DNA of 64,000 bases from Symbiodinium natans (GCA_905221605.1 CAJNDS010000335.1:1417430-1481429); one strand, 5' to 3'; positions 1 to 9,539 are shown, counted from the stretch's first letter. Numbers and translations are program-made. The notes: generated from the letters alone by a model not told the origin.

Positions 1-52
1 CAAACCCCAAACCTAAACCCTAAACCCTAAACCCTAAACCCTAAACCCTAAA
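1..52 (+). repeat. Telomeric CCCTAAA array, left flank of the retrotransposon
   Basis: Six or so CCCTAAA units, the first degenerate. The array stops at the LTR and resumes on the other side of the element at 9217, so it is the insertion target. Confidence 0.95.
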
Positions 53-279
53 TACGTAAATAGGGTGTCTAAATATCCGGTAGATGGAGGTTTTGCTTAA
101 TGCACCACCTAGAATGAAGTCCCTGGGACCCAAATACGTAAATAATGCAACCAAGATGCGAAGATTGTGCTTAAGACCCTCAAGACGACAGGCCCACCGC
201 TCCAGCCTTTTCGATCAAAAACAGCCTCAGCGTCCATGTGTCATCCTTGCGCAGGGGCCAATGCCTAGCTTCACGCACT
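53..279 (-). repeat. 3' LTR of the copia element
   Basis: 227 bp, matching 8990-9216 without a difference that I noticed. It contains TACGTAAATA twice (53 and about 133). On the minus strand it begins AGTGCGTG rather than with a clear TG, so the exact edge is set only by where the two copies stop matching. Confidence 0.93.
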
Positions 280-286
280 CCCCCTC
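280..286 (-). other. Polypurine tract
   Basis: Minus-strand GAGGGGG directly abuts the LTR, the position where plus-strand DNA synthesis is primed in LTR elements. Confidence 0.7.
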
Positions 287-311
287 ACACTTCCCGCCAA
301 AGGAAGTGTGA
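285..311. other. 10-bp perfect hairpin beside the polypurine tract
   Basis: TCACACTTCC at 285-294 pairs with GGAAGTGTGA at 302-311 across a 7-nt loop. It lies in the element's 3' untranslated region and overlaps the edge of the polypurine tract. Function is unknown; packaging or 3'-end roles are possible. Confidence 0.7.
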
Positions 312-683
312 CAGGAGCCCACCGGAAAAAATACATCACAAAGGATCAGCACTAGGACTGAATTGGCCCCCACATGCACACCATATGTCGATCGTTGGCC
401 TTTCTGTACTAGGCCGACTTGCTCCTTCAGAGTAAGTATTGATCATGGTTTGATTGGGACAAAAACCTCCTGTACAGTACTCTGCTTCAGAGCACAGGTA
501 TCCCCTACACAGATAAGTAGACTTGAGACCAAAAGACCCTTCTCAAACCCCCAAAGACTTAGCAGTGAAGTTCTAAAAGCCCAGGCACTAAGCCGGAAAG
601 AGTCGTCGGTCCTTCATCTACACACCATCACCTGACCCTTAAACACCGCGTCGGCAGTCTTTCTTTTGGACCTTCCAGAGGAG
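312..683 (-). other. 3' untranslated region of the copia element
   Basis: About 370 bp between the pol stop and the hairpin. It has only short frames with no recognisable motif. Confidence 0.7.
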
Positions 684-3600
684 TCAACCCGAGGATGAAG
701 ACCCGCTATCACGAGCTCGCTCTCTGAGCCGATTTCCGACTAGCCAAAGAAACTCATCTCGAACCTCCTCTGGATAGCCCTCAGCTTCCACGCTATACCC
801 TGCCCTCCACAGACAGTAGAGTATTCGCGCTCGGTGCTTGATGCCATCAGGCAACGGCAAAGGAACTTCTACTAGCTCCCTTGTTTGACTCTCGGCTGTT
901 CTAACGGCACTGCGGCGACATTTTCGCCTGAATGCCCGCAAGATTTCCCACGTCCCAACAGTGAGAAGGATCTTAAAGACTTCCCACCAACATGAACCTT
1001 GGAGATCTCCTTCAGATTCGCTTCTCGGCGTCACAACATCTTCGATGGTTGAGCGGATTTGCAAGGCCTGTTGCTCGCTACCTAGGCTACATGTTCCAAG
1101 ATCCTCATCAAGCGCCTCCGCAATCACAATGCACCCAAGAAACACCCAACAAATGAGGACAGCTATCAACACAGACCACCAATTCGCCTTACACACAGCC
1201 CTGACGTTCCAACATCCAACTCCGAAACCAAGCGAACTTTCTTCCCCAGGCCCCTGAGACATCAAGCCGTAAAACCCGGACCAATCACCCTGGTTCAGTC
1301 CTACAACAACCTCCTGTAGAGCCCCTAAACTCCACCCAGGAAGAGGAATCACCTGAAGATCATCAACGTACAGAACCCAAATTTCCTCCTCTGCAGCTAC
1401 ATATGTTAGGGTTCCCTCTACAGCCTCTGAACTTTGCGCCAAGCCGTCACCGTGCGGCTCACAAGCTCGGACCTCGCTGGAAACCGCACTCTCGCTGCTA
1501 AAGACTTCCGAGAATACCGAGGGTTCGGTCGTAGAGATTGATTCTTCTTCCTCGGATGACTCAAGACCGAAGTCTCCGATGTCAAAGAACTGAGCCCATG
1601 CCGGAACACGTAACGGAGGATCCCCAACAGGCTCAACCCCATGAGGCACAGCATCTATCCCAGGATCATCAAAATGACTAGAAACACTGCTCTCAAAATC
1701 ATCGTCAACGTCTTCCGGCTCTTGGACCTCTGACCCAGCACGATCTCCCGCTTGGTCGGCATCAGCAGCCCTCATGTCAATCCTACCTTGTCTCAGATAT
1801 GACTCAACCGCTTCAAACCACTGAGGACCACTAAACCACGCCGCCAACCTACCACGTCTGAGTTCCTCTACTACAGCACACACTACTCCAGCTCTTATAT
1901 GAGCACATGATGCTCTGAGACACGTCCACTCAACCGTAAGCTCACTCAAATAACCCAGTATCCTTTCACCCTGCTTCACAAGAAGATGCGCTAAGTAATG
2001 CATTTCGCAGACTTGGCCAGTAAGTGGAAATACTGCGAGCTCAATCGTCCCATCGGATTCCTCATAATCTTCGCTGCGATCAGGAGTCTCAACACAAATG
2101 TCATGCTTCAGCTCCTGCGTTCCACTGTTAAAGGTGCTTCCCCCAACCTGAACATTTGAAGAAGGCACTGAACCGCTTGAAGTGCTTCCCCCAACCTGAA
2201 CGTTTGAAGAAGGCACGGAAAGGCTTGAAGTGCTCCCCCCAACCTGAACGTTTGAAGAAGGCACGGAAAGGCTTGAAGTGCTCCCCCCAACCTGAACGTT
2301 TGAAGAAGGCACCGAAAGGCTTGAAGTGCTCCCCCCAACCTGAACGTTTGAAGAAGGCACCGAACCGCTTGAAGTGCTCCCCCCAACCTGAACGTTTGAA
2401 GAAGGCACCGAACCGCTTGAAGTGCTCCCCCCAACCTGAACGTTTGAAGAAGGCACCGAATTTCCTGAAGTTCTCCCAAACTTAGACGCCAGATCACCCT
2501 GAACTCCCTGAGCTTCAGCTGGCATTCCGAGGCTGTTCGAGGTCATCAGTTCATCAGAGCTATCAAGGATACTGTTTTGCCCAAGCACACCTTGCAAGGA
2601 ACCAAGTTCACAACCCCTTTTTCTATCGAGCCATAACTTCTCAGTAGAGCCCTCAGACCCTGCTAAACCCCGAAGTCCAACAAACCACCGACCCCAGACT
2701 AACAACACCACCAAAACGATACAGCCCCAAGCCCAGCACGCGAAACTCCAGAAACTTTCTATCTCAGCCTCTGGCTGAGCAACAACCCAGGGGAGGGAAC
2801 CTAATGCAACTCCACACCCTCCACAGTTCCTCACCGATACACCCCCAACTCTGGGAAGAGCAGCAAGGAGAAGGGCAGCAGCCAATACGCTTGGACATGC
2901 CTGTGGTCCATCTAAGCACCCTTTTGCCAACCGACTAACAACCCTGGCCGGATTCTCAAGTTCCCCTGAACACCCCTTACTTCGAACTGCTAATAGCTCG
3001 AGCAACTGAAAGATTCTCGCCCTAGCAAGTGGCTTTGTTGCCAAGTCCGCGACTTGCTTCTCACCAGGGATAAACGTAACGACAAGCGATCCGGCCTGTA
3101 TGCGTTCCCTTCCTGCAGCCGCCCGCATCCTCAAGTGTCGGTTCCTCCACCCAAGGCTGCCACTTGAGAAAGCTCGAACTGCTGCTTGATTGTCGCACAA
3201 CGCCGAAATCACTACATCATCAGCGATCAATTCTTCGATGATTGCTCCCACGGATTCTGCTGCTACGATTCCAGCCACCACTGAAACCAGCTCTGATTCC
3301 GCGGACGATAACGTCACAAATGGCTGCTTCGATGCTTCCCAAGCTATTAACATGCCACACCAGACAAGGAAGATCGCTTGGCAAGATCGTCCACCCTCCG
3401 GCGCGTGAGATGCGTCGGTGAAGAGTTCCAGCGTGCTCAGCGTCCTTGGCACTGGCGCATCACACCATTCACTGCCTCCTGACAATCGATACTCGATACC
3501 CACATCGACTGTTCCGTACAAGAACCTTAGGACTTGATATCCAACCTGGATCACTGCATTCGGCGCTCTCACAGCATACTGCCCCATCTTGCTGACCGCG

Positions 3601-5342
3601 AAAGCAACGTCAGGCCGACTCTTTGTCGAAGCCCAAAGTAAAGCACCTGTGATGCCCTGTGCTTCCCTCACTTTTTCCGGATTCAAAGGTTGCTCATCTG
3701 CAGGGTCACTCCACTTGAGCAATGGTGAACTTGCACTGCAGGTAATGTTATATCGCGAAAACAACTCCTGAAGATAGTCCGATTGCGAAATGCGGAACCC
3801 GTTGTCAAGAGCTTCAAGTTCCAACCCGCAAAACTTCACGGCCTTGCCTCGAGAGATCCACGTAGGTTCAGACAAAGTCCAAACTTGTTGAATATCCCTT
3901 ATGAGCGCGCTGAGTAGATCAACCGGACCCAATGCCAAAATGTCATCTACGTAGACCAACATGATGGCTCGCCAGGTGCAATCCGCGCAGTTGTCCTCTA
4001 GAACATACCAGAAAGACTCGTCCGAGATCGACTGCCTTAAGACATAGAACTTATCCCCGCTGGAGAACTTGAATGTGGTCAAGATTTTATCCCTGTGGAC
4101 GGCCCACGCCCTTGGCGCTTGCCGTAGTCCGTATAGCGCCTTGACGACGCGCCATCTGTCACGCTCCTCCATGAGCCCCATTTCCACAAGAATGGAAGGC
4201 GGTCGGACGATTATGACCTCCTCGGTTCCGCTCTCAAAGCCACACTCCAAAGGTGCGTTCAGGAACGCTGTCTTTATATCAGCACTTACTCCAGACCACG
4301 ACTGTTGAGTGGCAAATGCTATAGCTACCCGCAAGGTCACGCCCTCAACTCCACTCGCGTAGAGATTTCCAGCCTCGCCCTCAGCTTGAGGAATGAAGTT
4401 TCCGCATGCTACACATCTAAATCGTCTCTTGCCGACCCCGGCCTTCCTGGTGAGCACAGCCTTACCTGGGACCTGTACCACCCGATGGCCCGCCTTGACA
4501 AGCTCCTCAATTTCAGGGATTTGGATGCGCCACACGGCTTTGTGAACGTCTTCAAGTGAAGTGACTTCTTCCTTTGCGGACGGAATCCACATGGATAGTT
4601 CCTGCCGTGCTTCCCCGATGGACACCGTTCTGGTTTGAAGAAAAAGTTCAGCTGCAACTGTTGAGCCATCATCGCCATTCAAAGGAACATCGGTCTGCAA
4701 AACCTTCACGGTGAAAACAGACTCCCTTAGATACTCATCCCAGAGCAGTCCCTCGTACCAATCCCGTTCGGACTCAGCGTTCTGCAACAACCTCAACGAA
4801 TCGCCGAAGTCAACCTCAACCTCATTGAAACCGCTTATCTCTTGAGACAGAACACGGCAGAGCCTAATGGCATTGGAATGCGATGCAACTGTACGATCCG
4901 TCCAACCTTCATCCTTAATCTCATATGGGAACTCAACTTCCCATTCAGTGCCATCCTTCACCCAAATTTGAGAATCCAGATCAGACTCACACGAGACTCC
5001 CTCAGGATACAATGCCAAACCCTCATGTGCTTTCACCCTAGCATGATCCATGCCAAAGCAACAAGTCTGCACTGCCGCATTCGTCAACCCCTCGATCGGA
5101 AAGCCAAGCTCCTTGAGAGAACCCTCAAACTCCGAAAGTGCAGATTCGTAACCCCGGGGCACATAAGCCGCTATAACCCATCGATCTCCTCCACACCACG
5201 GCTCAGAGGTATGCCACTTGAGGCCCTGAAACCGGGCAGACGAAGCGTGGATATCAAGGACCTGACCAGTCTTAACCGTGCCATCTGGAAGACACTTGAC
5301 CCCCCAATGGCTCCAGACTCCGCCCATCTCAAAAGCTGCCAA
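684..5342 (-). CDS. Retrotransposon Pol: reverse transcriptase and RNase H with a long C-terminal extension
   Basis: 1552 codons as drawn from 5342, but translation probably enters by a -1 shift from the upstream Gag-protease frame. The first ~280 residues match no domain I can name; WHTSEPWCGGDRWVIAAY lies near residue 43. Reverse transcriptase spans roughly residues 285-620, with the catalytic Asp in DIKTAFLNAPL (~355), KALYGLRQAPRAW (~401) and YVDD (464-467). RNase H follows with D643 (TDASHA), E682 (SSAESEL), D717 (CDNQAA) and D766, so all four acidic positions are present. After ~790 comes a roughly 760-residue extension unusual for copia: hydrophobic stretches near 816-830 and 864-890, seven copies of a 16-residue repeat (~962-1075), an acidic region, and further hydrophobic stretches near the C terminus. 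No HHCC or DDE integrase was seen. Confidence 0.9.
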   Translation of the reverse strand: MAAFEMGGVWSHWGVKCLPDGTVKTGQVLDIHASSARFQGLKWHTSEPWCGGDRWVIAAYVPRGYESALSEFEGSLKELGFPIEGLTNAAVQTCCFGMDHARVKAHEGLALYPEGVSCESDLDSQIWVKDGTEWEVEFPYEIKDEGWTDRTVASHSNAIRLCRVLSQEISGFNEVEVDFGDSLRLLQNAESERDWYEGLLWDEYLRESVFTVKVLQTDVPLNGDDGSTVAAELFLQTRTVSIGEARQELSMWIPSAKEEVTSLEDVHKAVWRIQIPEIEELVKAGHRVVQVPGKAVLTRKAGVGKRRFRCVACGNFIPQAEGEAGNLYASGVEGVTLRVAIAFATQQSWSGVSADIKTAFLNAPLECGFESGTEEVIIVRPPSILVEMGLMEERDRWRVVKALYGLRQAPRAWAVHRDKILTTFKFSSGDKFYVLRQSISDESFWYVLEDNCADCTWRAIMLVYVDDILALGPVDLLSALIRDIQQVWTLSEPTWISRGKAVKFCGLELEALDNGFRISQSDYLQELFSRYNITCSASSPLLKWSDPADEQPLNPEKVREAQGITGALLWASTKSRPDVAFAVSKMGQYAVRAPNAVIQVGYQVLRFLYGTVDVGIEYRLSGGSEWCDAPVPRTLSTLELFTDASHAPEGGRSCQAIFLVWCGMLIAWEASKQPFVTLSSAESELVSVVAGIVAAESVGAIIEELIADDVVISALCDNQAAVRAFSSGSLGWRNRHLRMRAAAGRERIQAGSLVVTFIPGEKQVADLATKPLARARIFQLLELLAVRSKGCSGELENPARVVSRLAKGCLDGPQACPSVLAAALLLAALPRVGGVSVRNCGGCGVALGSLPWVVAQPEAEIESFWSFACWAWGCIVLVVLLVWGRWFVGLRGLAGSEGSTEKLWLDRKRGCELGSLQGVLGQNSILDSSDELMTSNSLGMPAEAQGVQGDLASKFGRTSGNSVPSSNVQVGGSTSSGSVPSSNVQVGGSTSSGSVPSSNVQVGGSTSSLSVPSSNVQVGGSTSSLSVPSSNVQVGGSTSSLSVPSSNVQVGGSTSSGSVPSSNVQVGGSTFNSGTQELKHDICVETPDRSEDYEESDGTIELAVFPLTGQVCEMHYLAHLLVKQGERILGYLSELTVEWTCLRASCAHIRAGVVCAVVEELRRGRLAAWFSGPQWFEAVESYLRQGRIDMRAADADQAGDRAGSEVQEPEDVDDDFESSVSSHFDDPGIDAVPHGVEPVGDPPLRVPAWAQFFDIGDFGLESSEEEESISTTEPSVFSEVFSSESAVSSEVRACEPHGDGLAQSSEAVEGTLTYVAAEEEIWVLYVDDLQVIPLPGWSLGALQEVVVGLNQGDWSGFYGLMSQGPGEESSLGFGVGCWNVRAVCKANWWSVLIAVLICWVFLGCIVIAEALDEDLGTCSLGSEQQALQIRSTIEDVVTPRSESEGDLQGSCWWEVFKILLTVGTWEILRAFRRKCRRSAVRTAESQTRELVEVPLPLPDGIKHRARILYCLWRAGYSVEAEGYPEEVRDEFLWLVGNRLRERARDSGSSSSG
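2127..2462 (-). repeat. Seven tandem 48-bp units inside pol
   Basis: Each unit encodes a 16-residue repeat of the type SVPSSNVQVGGSTSSG. Units differ by single substitutions. The repeat also leaves other frames open on both strands, which are shadows. Confidence 0.93.
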
Positions 5343-8300
5343 AACACGCTATCATCCTCAAGGTCGCTCCCAAACCCCTTTCCAACTTCAACGACACGGC
5401 CCAACCCCTTAAGCTTAGGCCCCGTCGCAAACAGTCGCACCAGAACATGACCCCTAGGCCCCTTAGCAATGCTTCTTCGAAACCTGCGGTTCCATTTGCC
5501 TGCACAAGCACTCGCTAGCCCATCCTCGCAGGAAGCCTTGCAAGCCCTATCAATGCAGACAGTCGGCAACGATGGAAAAACGGCACTCAGGAAGAACTTC
5601 AAATCAGTGCACTCTACGCGGCCAACCAGCTTCACACGAGATGCTAGCCACTGTCGAGCATTTTCCTTACAAAGGCCCTTCGGAAGATCACACTGACCCG
5701 ACCCATCGACAGCCCTGATCCCTGGGTTCTCCTTCCTAGCTTCGTACTCTTCCAACAACCGAAGACCATCTTCCCTAGAAATAAGAGGACAGCCCTTCAC
5801 CACCTTAACGTCTAGCCTTGATCCCGAGGCTTTCTTGATCTTACATCCTCGCTTGCGCCAAGAGATTTCATATCCGAGCTCTACCAGATAACCAGCCGGG
5901 AGAATCAGCTGACAAGGCGAGGAGCTCAGCAGAGTACCCGAACCATTAACGTGAAGGTCTGCACCCCCCGAAGCTAGGTCAACCTTGATCGCCCTTGCCT
6001 TCTCTATCTCCCCCGGCTGCGCTTGCCGCAGAGCGTTTGTCGCCCCTGAATCTATAAGAGCATAGCGAGCATCCGAAGCCGAAGCGATTGCTGCAATCAC
6101 CCAAGCTGGATCTATCCCGAAATCCGACGCCCTAACAGCCTTTAGCGTTACGCCTTTGAGGATCTTTGCGGCTTCAGCGATCAATGCTTCGGACGCAGCG
6201 TTCGAAGTCACATCCACAGTTCCCGATGCATTTTGAGCCTTCGAACCAGGCGGCGGAGACTCTTCAGTCACCCCTTTTGCCTGTGCAGGCGCCTTTGCCT
6301 TGGCCTTTGGGTTAGGGGCACCCTTGGAAGCAGATGAAGGAGAGGAAGCCTTAGAAGATGCATCAACCGGAACCTGCCTTTGCTCAGCAGGAACCAAAGG
6401 ACAATCAGGCCTGTAATGACCCTTCTGACCACAAGCTAGGCACCTACCCTGCTTCCTAGCCTCTGGCCGATCATGTTTAAAAATGCACGAATCCCCAAAC
6501 TTACAACCCGTGGCGTCAGAGAACCTCGTACACGAACCTTGGCCAGCTCCCTCCTTGGCTTTCCCCTTCCCTTTCCCTTTTGACTTACCTCCCTCAGGAC
6601 CCCCCTGATCAGGCACCACAGCTGCGGACACCGAGGGACCCTTAGGTGGAACCGGCGCTTCCTTATCCTTAGCCTGAGGAGCAACAGCAGCAGCTCTATG
6701 TCTATTTGCTACCCCGTCCACAACAAGCGAAGCCGCCTCACACTCTGCCTGGATTAGCCTCACCAACTGGACCACCCCGGGGACGGTGGGATTGTAGTCC
6801 AAACCCGACCTATGTCGAAAGGCGTTGACTCTAAACCCAATCATAGGAGCCCCGCCCAAGAGAGAGACAGTGGAGGCATCTATCCCTTTCACTAAGAGGG
6901 AAGGGTCCGGTAGCGTTGCCCCAATTTCCTTTGCCCTAGTAAGGTTTTGACCCCACCTTCTTAGCCCAGATACCGCATCTTTGTGGTTTTTAAACACCTC
7001 AGGATTGACTAGCTGAGACAACAAATGCGCCCTCTCACTGGCCCCGCCCGGCTGATAGATGCACATGACCCGGAAAAGTATCGATGAGGTGGTCAACCAC
7101 CTGTTTGTTATGACATCTTCCTTCAGGTTCGCAGGCAAACTTGCCAGAAGCAGAGTAACCGCCCTACTCTCAACACGCTGGAACAAAACCGAATCAAAAG
7201 GAGCAACCACCATACCCGGATCCAGCCCTAAACGCCCAAGAGGATCAGCCGTCAACCACTGATTGTACCACTTTGTTGCCGCAACCTCGACACAGTTGAA
7301 CCAAACATCAGCGCTGGGGGACAAGCCCTGAAAGATCTGCCTCACTTGGGCCAACCAGTTGCCACAAACCACCGCTGAACAAGTTAGATCTGCAGACACC
7401 AGCTTAGGTAGCTCCTGGATGTACTTGGCGGGTTCCTCTGGCCTATTCCCTGACGCTGGAGCCCCGACATCACCGATACCAAGCCCCAATCTTCCACCCA
7501 GACTCCCCTCACCGACAGGGCGATCTTCCAACCGCTGCACCCCGAGTCCCCCACTAGGCTGCCGCGGCGAAAGCGGCGGCGGTCCAGGCGGAGGCCGAAT
7601 AACCGTGCCCCCAGGAGATACAGGATATCCTTCATGATCGAAACCTCTACCAGAATTAATCCCTCCTGACCTAGGCGTGTGATATCCAGACTCTTCCTGC
7701 CACCCAGAACCCGCTACCGCAACCCCAGCAAACTGCCTCAGAGTCTGAGTTCCTGGAGCCCGTTGAGGATTTGGGACTTGACGCTGAACAACTACCTCCC
7801 AATTCGGCAAAGCAACATCTTGAGGACACCCACAGCTCACAGGTGGAGACACCCCCGAAGCCTCAAACCGATGCTGATCCATGAAGGAATGACCCTCTAG
7901 CGGTTGTGTCATTGTTGTAGGTCCTTGGGGCCTTGCTCGCAAAGAAGACTGCTGCTGCCCAGAAGCGACTGACGACCCTAAACCATCCGGCCCCGATACA
8001 CCAACCGACGTACAATCAACCCTTCTGTCAGGACCTGGGAAATCCATCGCACTAACGGTTGCACACTGTACATTGACACTACGGTGATCTGGGGCCATCA
8101 TGAATTCAGAAGCTCCACGTCCTACTGCAAACGAAGCTGGCGACATCCATGGCGCAAGTTCCTGTGGAGTTCCGGCACTGTGCCATGAAGATTGTGACTC
8201 GACTTGCTCAAGCCTTCGTTTCAGCGCACGGTTCTCCTCAATCACCTGTTCCAGCAAGTACTCGATCCTACTTCCCGGCTCAGTGGCAGGGATCAACTCT

Positions 8301-8914
8301 CGTTGATCGTCACCCTCTGGTCTCCCTCTGTCACTTTGAGACACATGAACACGCTGCTCAGCTCCCAAAATGTCCTGAACCTGAGCGTCACAATCTTTCA
8401 CCCCAGAGCCAGATCCGTCCGCGCCTGCCAAATTCAGCCCAACAGCTTCCCCATTCCTTTCAGGAGAAGTCACGCTGCCGGACGTCTCAACTCTGGCCAC
8501 GCGTGGAGCCATCCCTGCACTCCTCAGAGGTCCAAGTGATGTCGCGTAGTTCGGTTCCAAGCTCGCGTCTCGGTACGTATCACCCAAGGCCGCCTCGTTG
8601 ACCTCAGGACAAAGCCGGCTGGCATCATCATCCAGTGTGTTCGGCCTTGTTCTCTTCAAAGCAACTTCCGCCTTGACCTTTTCGCTATGAAAAGGGCTTG
8701 CTATCGGGAGACGTGTGCTCTCTAAGCATTCGGCAGCTTCTCCCGATTCTAACATACCAGGTGATGCATCACCTGACCACGTAGCTCCTCCAGGATTAGC
8801 CGCACTAGCGAATCCCTGGCTCAAGGCTGCTTCATAGTTGTAATCTTGCGGTACACTTCTTTCCTCCTGCTCATCTGCCACGCCCGCCCTTCTTCTTCGG
8901 GCCAGCTCTTCCAT
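5171..8914 (-). CDS. Retrotransposon Gag with aspartic protease
   Basis: 1247 codons starting 75 nt inside the 5' LTR. The N-terminal ~490 residues are low-complexity apart from a short predicted coiled coil (~217-240, EYLLEQVIEENRALKRRLEQ). A capsid-like region spans ~497-745. A basic linker rich in KGKGK precedes a CCCH finger (C795, C804, C810, H814; spacing 8-5-3) and a CCHC knuckle (C825, C828, H833, C838; spacing 2-4-4). The protease motif LIDSGAT is at ~953. The frame overlaps pol by 172 nt, and its last ~35 residues look like out-of-frame reading past the shift point. The CCCH plus CCHC pair is what I would expect in dinoflagellate copia elements. Confidence 0.9.
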   Translation of the reverse strand: MEELARRRRAGVADEQEERSVPQDYNYEAALSQGFASAANPGGATWSGDASPGMLESGEAAECLESTRLPIASPFHSEKVKAEVALKRTRPNTLDDDASRLCPEVNEAALGDTYRDASLEPNYATSLGPLRSAGMAPRVARVETSGSVTSPERNGEAVGLNLAGADGSGSGVKDCDAQVQDILGAEQRVHVSQSDRGRPEGDDQRELIPATEPGSRIEYLLEQVIEENRALKRRLEQVESQSSWHSAGTPQELAPWMSPASFAVGRGASEFMMAPDHRSVNVQCATVSAMDFPGPDRRVDCTSVGVSGPDGLGSSVASGQQQSSLRARPQGPTTMTQPLEGHSFMDQHRFEASGVSPPVSCGCPQDVALPNWEVVVQRQVPNPQRAPGTQTLRQFAGVAVAGSGWQEESGYHTPRSGGINSGRGFDHEGYPVSPGGTVIRPPPGPPPLSPRQPSGGLGVQRLEDRPVGEGSLGGRLGLGIGDVGAPASGNRPEEPAKYIQELPKLVSADLTCSAVVCGNWLAQVRQIFQGLSPSADVWFNCVEVAATKWYNQWLTADPLGRLGLDPGMVVAPFDSVLFQRVESRAVTLLLASLPANLKEDVITNRWLTTSSILFRVMCIYQPGGASERAHLLSQLVNPEVFKNHKDAVSGLRRWGQNLTRAKEIGATLPDPSLLVKGIDASTVSLLGGAPMIGFRVNAFRHRSGLDYNPTVPGVVQLVRLIQAECEAASLVVDGVANRHRAAAVAPQAKDKEAPVPPKGPSVSAAVVPDQGGPEGGKSKGKGKGKAKEGAGQGSCTRFSDATGCKFGDSCIFKHDRPEARKQGRCLACGQKGHYRPDCPLVPAEQRQVPVDASSKASSPSSASKGAPNPKAKAKAPAQAKGVTEESPPPGSKAQNASGTVDVTSNAASEALIAEAAKILKGVTLKAVRASDFGIDPAWVIAAIASASDARYALIDSGATNALRQAQPGEIEKARAIKVDLASGGADLHVNGSGTLLSSSPCQLILPAGYLVELGYEISWRKRGCKIKKASGSRLDVKVVKGCPLISREDGLRLLEEYEARKENPGIRAVDGSGQCDLPKGLCKENARQWLASRVKLVGRVECTDLKFFLSAVFPSLPTVCIDRACKASCEDGLASACAGKWNRRFRRSIAKGPRGHVLVRLFATGPKLKGLGRVVEVGKGFGSDLEDDSVFWQLLRWAESGAIGGSSVFQMARLRLVRSLISTLRLPGFRASSGIPLSRGVEEIDGL
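5300..5305 (-). other. Candidate -1 frameshift point between Gag-protease and Pol
   Basis: The coding strand reads ATT GGG GGG TCA in the Gag frame, a run of six G. An in-frame TAG closes the pol frame just upstream (about 5355), so the shift must lie between there and 5171. A -1 slip here joins LLRWAESGAIGG to VKCLPDG. It may be programmed slippage or a one-base difference; it is not a textbook slippery heptamer. Confidence 0.45.
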
Positions 8915-8977
8915 GGCTCAATGACTACGGAGGTTTGCACTAAAGAACCCAACCAAACTAGCCCAAGAGCAACCTAC

Positions 8978-8989
8978 AGGCTGATAACC
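8978..8989 (-). other. Primer-binding-like site
   Basis: Directly inside the 5' LTR the minus strand reads GGTTATCAGCC. This resembles the TGGTATCAGAGC site complementary to initiator Met-tRNA used by many copia elements, with one extra T. Confidence 0.5.
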
Positions 8990-9216
8990 TACGTAAATAG
9001 GGTGTCTAAATATCCGGTAGATGGAGGTTTTGCTTAATGCACCACCTAGAATGAAGTCCCTGGGACCCAAATACGTAAATAATGCAACCAAGATGCGAAG
9101 ATTGTGCTTAAGACCCTCAAGACGACAGGCCCACCGCTCCAGCCTTTTCGATCAAAAACAGCCTCAGCGTCCATGTGTCATCCTTGCGCAGGGGCCAATG
9201 CCTAGCTTCACGCACT
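8990..9216 (-). repeat. 5' LTR of the copia element
   Basis: Copy of 53-279. Transcription of the element would start here and run toward lower coordinates. The Gag start codon at 8914 leaves a short 75-nt leader. Confidence 0.93.
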
Positions 9217-9283
9217 AAACCCTAAACCCTAAACCCTAAACCCTAAACCCTAAACCCTAAACCCTAAACCCTAAACCCTAAAC
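9217..9283 (+). repeat. Telomeric CCCTAAA array, right flank of the retrotransposon
   Basis: Near-perfect CCCTAAA units directly adjoining the LTR; continuation of the target array at 1-52. Confidence 0.95.
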
Positions 9284-9303
9284 CCCCCTCCCCCCTCCCT
9301 TCT

Positions 9304-9369
9304 TACGACCTCTCTAAGCCCCGCCTGCGCAAGGCCGGCGTCGAGAGCGGCGCGCAGCTTGCCATGGGG
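9304..9369 (+). CDS. Candidate exon, unassigned (upstream of chain A)
   Basis: Reads YDLSKPRLRKAGVESGAQLA with G/C at most third positions. CCCTAAA array lies on the left and TTTAGGG on the right. No clear acceptor for the first codons; an internal AG at 9317 would start the exon at PRLRK. Product not recognised. Confidence 0.45.
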
Positions 9370-9432
9370 TGTAGGGTTGCAGTTTAGGGTTTAGGGTTTA
9401 GGGTTTAGGGTTTATAGGGTTCTAAATTCCAG

Positions 9433-9465
9433 TGGCCCATGGTGTGGGGGGACATTGTGGGGCTA
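9433..9465 (+). CDS. Candidate exon, unassigned
   Basis: Follows TTCCAG and reads WPMVWGDIVGL before an in-frame TAG. Too short to trust by itself. Confidence 0.25.
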
Positions 9466-9539
9466 TAGGGCACTATCGGATGTAGATGGTTTATGGGTAG
9501 GCTTTAGGGCTTAGGGTTTTCAGGGTTTAGGGTTTATTG

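Larger units (their letters stand above)
53..9216 (-). mobile_element. Ty1/copia-type LTR retrotransposon, minus strand
   Basis: Identical-looking direct repeats at 53-279 and 8990-9216 (offset 8937) bound an 8.7 kb internal region with a primer-binding-like site, a Gag-protease frame, a reverse transcriptase/RNase H frame and a polypurine tract, in copia order when read on the minus strand. The LTRs and both long frames look undecayed, which suggests recent insertion. Both flanks are CCCTAAA repeat, so a target-site duplication cannot be delimited; a 4-bp TAAA is possible. An integrase core was not recognised between protease and reverse transcriptase, so autonomy is doubtful unless integrase is too diverged to see. 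Confidence 0.95.

Noticed and set aside
1-52. A true chromosome end at the window start
   Set aside because: The array is short and resumes after the retrotransposon, and similar arrays of both strands occur throughout, so nothing marks this one as terminal.
2108-2497. Long open frames on both strands across the pol tandem repeat
   Set aside because: They arise because a 48-bp unit has no stop in several frames. Only the pol frame is continuous with RNase H.
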